From positions 2,666,001 through 2,730,000 of the forward strand of contig CM071590.1 in NCBI GenBank assembly GCA_036429605.1: 64,000 nt of DNA, given 5' to 3'. This document shows positions 58,940-64,000 of the stretch, in pieces; position 1 is the first letter of the stretch, and the number at the start of each line of letters is the position of its first letter. The stretch comes from Cladobotryum mycophilum (Eukaryota > Ascomycota > Sordariomycetes > Hypocreales > Hypocreaceae). The translations under genes were made by a program, and so were the position numbers. Under the pieces are notes generated by a model. That model ran no database searches. It was given only the letters and a program-made list of their open reading frames with translations, and had not been told where the DNA came from.

Positions 58940-60657
58940 ATGAAGATTCCTTATAATCGAGTTCATGTCCAGGGACAAATCCTCTTTGCCGCTCGAGGTG
59001 GAAGCATTCACACGTTTCGTCTCTCAGACGGCACTCACATCTCAACATGGAAACACTCTGATGTCGACAAGGTCGCCAGCGTTGTGAAGGCCAATGAGGA
59101 GAAGATTATCGAGTCAAAGAAGAATGAACAGATAGAGCCCTCACCGGTAGTCGAGGAAGAGGATGGGCCGCCGGCAAAGCGCCAAAAGGTGGCCGGTGGT
59201 GAGGGTGAGGAAGCTACACCAGTGCCAGAATCTACAGAAGCTACAGCCGCTCAGGCCGGTCAGTCAAAGCACTTTGATGGTAGAGGCAAGAGGAAAGGAA
59301 AGAAGAACAAGGACGGAAAGGAAGCTGTTCAGGATGGTTGGGGTCGTCTCGCCCGTGTCCCTGACCGCCCCGTCGTCACCCACATGACGAGCTCCGAGGA
59401 TGGACGTCACTTTCTCGCCGTGACCGGCCACGACAAGGCCATCTGGGTCTTTGAGCATGACGGACAAGGTCAGCTCAAACAAATCAGCAAGAGAATCATG
59501 CCGAAACGGCCCAGCTCGGTCGTCATCGGCCCGGACGCCCAGATCATCTGCGCCGACAAGTTTGGCGACGTATACGCCGTTCCTCTTCTCATGACGGAAT
59601 CCGGCTCCTCAACACCCTTATCCGCCCTACCACTGCCCACCAAGAAAGCCTTCAAGCCTACCGCAAACACACTCACCGTCCACTCCAAAGGCAACAGGAA
59701 AGCCCTGGAAAACCAGATCCTACAAGCCAAACTTGACAAACAGTCGGGGGTTGCGCCCAAAGAAAAAGCAGAAGGCCCTGACTTTGAGCTCAACCTTCTT
59801 CTCGGGCACGTCTCCATGCTCACGACCCTGATTCTTGGAGAGAGTCAGGGACGGAAATATATTCTCACGGCCGATCGAGATGAGCACATCAGGGCGTCGC
59901 GCTACCTACCCCAGGCGCACATCATCGAGAATTTCTGCATGGGGCACACGGAGTTTGTTAACGACATGATAATACCGTCGACAAAGCAGGACGTGCTCAT
60001 CTCAGGAGGTGGCGACGATTCCCTATACTTGTGGGATTGGGTTGCCGGCAAACTACTGTCCAAGACCAACATTCTAGTCATGGCTCAAGAAATCGCCCCA
60101 GAGACCACAAAGGTCGCCGTTTCAGGCCTCTATACCCTGCTCTATCCCTCAGAAGCCGGCCAACTTACATATATACTCGCCATCTGTGAAGAGTAAGTAA
60201 ACATTTCCCCCTTTAAAAAAAAGAATAGTGCAACGTACTGACATCAATTTCCAGCATCAAAGCCATCTTCTCATGGCATCTCACAGACGACAACACCCTC
60301 AATTGCCCAGGAATCACCCAATTACCCGGGAACCCCCTTCACCTAGCCATCTCTTCAAAAGAGGACAAGACCCCAGTCTTGATAGCAGCCATCGATCCCG
60401 ACAAGGACACCAAGGCCAAGAGCCTGCACACTTTCACCTTGACCATGAGCGATGGCAGACTAACCGTGGATGTTGAATCCTCCGTCAAGGACGAAATTCT
60501 AGAAGTGGAAGAGACTGAAATTTCCGAGGAGGAAGTTCGCCATCTTTTGTACGCCGTGGAAAGCCTTCGCAAGGTATCAACAGGCTTCATAAATGCCACC
60601 GACGAAGCAAACCAGCCACTGGATGCGGATGGCGATGCAGGTGAAATGGAAGAGTAA
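58940..60657 (+). CDS. TRM82: tRNA (guanine-N7) methyltransferase non-catalytic subunit TRM82
   Basis: WD-repeat partner of Trm8 that stabilises the enzyme making m7G46 in tRNA. Exons are 58940-60192 and 60255-60657, giving 551 residues. The N-terminal blade (QGQILFAARGGSIHTFRLSDG) is followed by a low-complexity acidic insert of about 90 residues. Then come WD-type blades: HMTSSEDGRHFLAVTGHDKAIWVFEHD; the conserved core SVVIGPDAQIICADKFGDVYAVPL; LLGHVSMLTTLIL; ILTADRDEHIRASRYLP; and CMGHTEFVNDMIIPS with LISGGGDDSLYLWDW. The DRDEHIR signature is typical of Trm82/WDR4. The intron joins CEE/DIKAIFSWHL in phase. It shares a divergent promoter with P0. Confident. Confidence 0.95.
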
Positions 60658-61170
60658 TTTAGAAGACTTGTTCTTTGGATATATCCATGTCATTAAACCA
60701 AGTTCAATCAATTGACTTTACTTCACGATGCTACTCAGAGAAATCATCCATCTTGGTGCAAATCATCATATTCATAGTCTAAGTTTGCAACTACTTAAAG
60801 CTCATCAAATCGTCTATGACCCTTTCTAAACGCCCTACCAGCCAGATCGCATGGTCCAAAAAACAAACCTTCCTAATGACGGCCGGCAAAGCGAACATAA
60901 CAACATTCCCCGCCTCCTTTCGCGTTCACCAATGAATGCGATGAAGGGAGGCCATCCCCTCCCTCTGTTTTGGTATCAATGTGGCCGTAAGAAATTAGGT
61001 GCTGCTGTAGAGAACGGCCAAATGCCAGTTCTCATATTTGATATAATCATACAGCCCTTCTTTGCACAAATTGATACACAAGCCCGTTCTAGCAAACAGG
61101 CATCGGACCAGACGCAACTGCGCCAAGGTATGTTCCCCCTTTGTGACAAGTTTATATTACGCTGCATCGT
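60658..61170. other. Convergent 3' spacer TRM82/DnaJ
   Basis: 3' flanks of two converging genes; no gene is supported. Confidence 0.55.
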
Positions 61171-62635
61171 TTACTGTGAAGCGCACTGCACACGCTCACC
61201 ACCAGGATGACCGTCTTCGTCATCCTCGTCGACCATAGCGTTAGGATCACCAAAGACCTTGGACTGTCCCTTAGAGTCAGGATCTTCGAGATCGGCAGGT
61301 TCGGTCATAGCCTCGGCCGGGGGCACGGCCTGTAGAGATGGTGAAGGGAGAAGCTTTTGGAGAGCCTCAAAAGCGGTAGGGTCATCAGTCCAGTTCTTTT
61401 CAGGGAACTTGACATCAAACTGAATGTACATGTTGCCGTGATCGTGGTGTCGGTATGAAGGCATACCTTGGCCACGAATCATTTTGACGGACCCTGCAAG
61501 ATATTAGTCAAATCATATGATGATGGCGAGAGGAGTAGAACAAAACATACCTGGGGAAATGGCCTCGCCGGGAAGAATTTCGACGCTGAGCCATCGTTCA
61601 TCCAGGTGCTCAACGAAGATGGTGCCACCAGCCAAAGCGGTGACAAGCTCAATATCGCACTTGAAGAGAAGGTCATCCTCCTTTCGTACGAAGCGAGGGT
61701 GGGGCTTCTGTTCAATCTCAAAGACAACGTCACCAGCCTGAACGCCTGGAGCTTGATCACCCTCGCCCCGGAACTCAACCTTGGTGCCGCTGCGGACACC
61801 CCTGTCGACATGAACGTGCAGGACCTTGCGGTCAACGGTGGTCTTCTTTCCGTTGCAGACCTTGCAGCGATCCTTGTCCTTGATGATTTCGCCCTCGCCA
61901 TTGCAGTCTGGGCAGACGGTCTGGAATCGCTGGATCATAGGACCCATCTGGCGCATCATGGTCTTCATACCTTGACCATTGCAGCCAGCGCACTTTCGAA
62001 CGGCACCTTCCTTTCCACCAAGGCCGTCGCACTTGGGGCAGATGATGGACCGCTGCAGAGCCAGCTTAGAGATCTTGCCGCGGTAGACGTCTTCAAGAGA
62101 CACCTTGTGGGTGTGGTGAATAGTCCGAGCCTTGGGAGGGCCACGGTTCTGCATGCCACCAAACATGCCACCCATACCACCAAAGCCACCGCCGCCAAAG
62201 AACTGAGCAAACAGGTCTTCGGCAGCCATGCCACCGCCTGCGCCGCCAGCACCACCCTCAAGACCAGCCTCGCCATACTGGTCGTAGATTTGTCGCTTCT
62301 GGGGATCGGAGAGAATCTCGTAAGCGTGGGAGATTTCCTTGAACTTTTCCTCGGCCGCGGGGTTGTGGGCGTTCTTGTCTGAATGGGTTGTATTAGACGG
62401 ATGATGCAGTAAAAAGTCTCATATAGTGATTTTATGGCATACCTGGGTGATGTTTCAAAGCACCGATTTTGTAAGCCTTCTTCAACTCTGGCTCTGTCGC
62501 TGTGGGAGCGACCTGTCGCACATGTTAGTCCATGTTTCTTCTGTCTGGCCCAGCAGGATCCACCACCACCACTTATGAGCCAGAAGCGGGACAACATACA
62601 CCCAGGGTATCGTAGAGCTTCGTTTCCTTGACCAT
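61171..62635 (-). CDS. YDJ1: Type I DnaJ co-chaperone (YDJ1/MAS5 orthologue) with CaaX box
   Basis: Hsp40 that stimulates Hsp70 ATPase and aids folding and mitochondrial or ER protein import. Exons are 62600-62635, 62443-62512, 61551-62378 and 61171-61493, giving 418 residues. J domain at 1-70: the HPD triad (HHPDKN) spans the second intron. A Gly-rich linker with GGFGGMGGMFGG follows, then four CxxCxGxG-type zinc repeats (CPKCDGLGGKEG, CAGCNGQG, CPDCNGEG, CKVCNGKK) and the C-terminal substrate-binding domains. The last four residues CASQ form a farnesylation CaaX box identical to that of yeast Ydj1, placing it on the cytosolic face of membranes. An 18-bp palindrome with a heat-shock-element dyad lies about 155 bases upstream. 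Confidence 0.97.
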
Positions 62636-64000
62636 GATGACTGATGGCTCAGAGAATGACTTTTTGATTTAGAGAAAAAAGTGCGCGACAGGTAGAAGAG
62701 TCGACGGAGGGGGTGGTAGAAGGGTATTCTATAAGACCCTCTGTGGAACAAGTGATTAGTAACGGCAGAAAGTGAGGAGTGAGAGAGCAGCCTAGAAATT
62801 TCTAGGCACTTGTCGGGATGTTAGGCGACCAAGTGAGTGAGGGAGTGAGGGAGTGAGACAGCAAGTATAACACCCCAAGAGATGGAAGACTCTTTGAACC
62901 TCTTTTTTAAGAAGAAGAAGAAGAAGGGGGAGGGGCAAGAAGGCGAAGGGGGGTAAAAGATGTAGGAGGAAAGAAAAAGCTAGAAAACAGCGATGCGCCA
63001 AGCGGTAAATGCCATGGATGATACTATATGCTTCTATCGTACCTGAAGAGCGAGCGAGCCAACTAAGCAGGAAAAAAGTAGCGTCCCTCAGAAACTAGAA
63101 CAGACGGTGGGGCCGAGAGAAATTTGCGGGCGGGAGAGACTTTGCTTTTCGTTCGAGGGTCGAAGACTGAGAGGATCGGTTTCAAACGATGACAGGGGGA
63201 GGCTTTAGAGGATGAGGATGACCGTATCGGGGGAGTGAGCAATGGAGGAGGGGGACCAAGGCTTTGTGTGTCGAAATCCAACAAAGGACTTGTAGTTTTT
63301 TTTTAGTTTGAAAGAGAGAAAAAAGGAAAATGGAAGGGGAAAGGGGGAGAATAGATTCAAGAGAAGCAAGTGGCTCTTGAGGATTTCCAAACAGATGCAA
63401 ATGCTTAAAGCAATGGCCGACCTTGGGAGAGGAATTAAAGAAAAAAAAAGGGAGGCTGCAGGAGTGGGTGTGTCTTGTCCCTTGTTCCAACCCTTCCAAC
63501 CCAAGGCTGGTGCGCCTCATGGAATTGTATCGAAGAAAGTCGATTCCATGTGTGGCGGTGCGCGATAACGAGCAAACCACCTTTGCGCCTGTAGAAGCCC
63601 TGTAAAAGCCTGTAACCCCACTAACTCATCGCTTCGATGCAACAACCCGCTTCGGCGGGCTTACACCACTGGATCCATCTGATGATTGCCACCACCAACA
63701 CCACCACCACACCCAGCTGAAGCCTGCTACTATGTAACTAAGATGCTTACACACTATTATTATTATTATGGTAGGACTCTCTGGGGGAGAAAAAAAGGGC
63801 GCGTCGTCAGCAATGATTTTTTCCATGTTTGATCAGTAATTTCCAAAAAGGAAGCAAGCAAACATGGCATCCTCCTCCTAGAGAGGACGCCTACCGAGGA
63901 ATCCCTCGCCCTCGAGATCCATGGAAACCTTTAGGCTCGGATATTTTTAAAACCACACAGACACACAGGGCACAAGGGTGTTGTTGGGTTGGGTTCCCTC
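62636..64000. other. Upstream region of DnaJ gene, no further gene
   Basis: Purine-rich DNA with several A/G tracts (62908-62940, 63298-63350). No supported ORF reaches the window end. The proximal 200 bases hold the putative heat-shock element. Confidence 0.45.
62790..62807. promoter_or_regulatory. Palindromic heat-shock-element-like site
   Basis: GCCTAGAAATTTCTAGGC is a perfect 18-bp palindrome whose centre is GAA-AT-TTC, the inverted dyad bound by heat shock factor. It sits about 155 bases upstream of the YDJ1-type start codon. Only one full dyad is present, so strength is uncertain. Confidence 0.5.

Noticed and set aside
61468..62382. 304-codon plus-strand frame opposite the DnaJ gene
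   Set aside because: Antisense shadow; the DnaJ zinc repeats and J domain are on the minus strand.
1..64000. Biosynthetic gene cluster, CRISPR, prophage or intact transposon
   Set aside because: No polyketide or peptide synthase, transporter cluster, transposase, reverse transcriptase, spaced repeat array or terminal repeats were seen; the genes are conserved eukaryotic housekeeping functions.

Overview
The window is nuclear DNA of a filamentous ascomycete, most likely a Sordariomycete and probably Hypocreales. Genes carry short GT-AG introns (about 44-120 nt) with CTAAC/CTGAC-type branch points. The best-matched families are the fungal forms of SNT2, TVP38, AMS1, MSH1 and LAA2. Intergenic spacers are rich in TACCTA/GGTACC words. 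The species call is an inference. No virus, plasmid, CRISPR array, transposase or biosynthetic cluster was seen.

Layout, left to right: ATPase inhibitor INH1 (+), nucleoporin NSP1 (-), LAA2-like AP-1 accessory protein (+), eIF2-gamma (-), a four-TM protein of unknown function (+), eIF4A (-), an F-box/JmjC protein (+), a CCCH-SMR RNA-binding protein (+), TVP38 (+), an unknown Cys-Pro motif protein (-), a proline-iminopeptidase-like hydrolase (+), a HELQ-type helicase (-), UMP kinase with a mitochondrial-type leader (-), SNT2 (+), a STK16/ENV7-type kinase (+), vacuolar alpha-mannosidase AMS1 (-), mitochondrial MutS homologue MSH1 (+), ribosomal P0 (-), TRM82 (+) and a YDJ1-type DnaJ (-). Orientation mostly alternates. 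Convergent pairs are separated by about 0.3-0.9 kb and divergent pairs by about 0.4-2.8 kb. The genes are housekeeping functions (translation initiation and elongation, tRNA modification, chaperoning, trafficking, chromatin, mitochondrial and nuclear DNA repair) and do not form an operon-like pathway.

Exon models were built by hand from conserved protein sequence, splice consensus and reading phase. Every model has a coding length divisible by three once the frame breaks are counted. Five genes (LAA2-like, CCCH-SMR, SNT2, MSH1, RPP0) contain six frame breaks, each at a short G or C run. The likeliest cause is homopolymer under-calling in the assembly, because essential genes such as P0 could not tolerate a real break.

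The most interesting signals are: a predicted 2-nt microexon in the HELQ-like gene, without which the conserved HHAGL motif cannot be encoded; an 11-bp hairpin in the eIF4A leader close to its start codon; and an 18-bp perfect palindrome with a heat-shock-element dyad upstream of the DnaJ gene. I did not find a clearly new multi-gene system.
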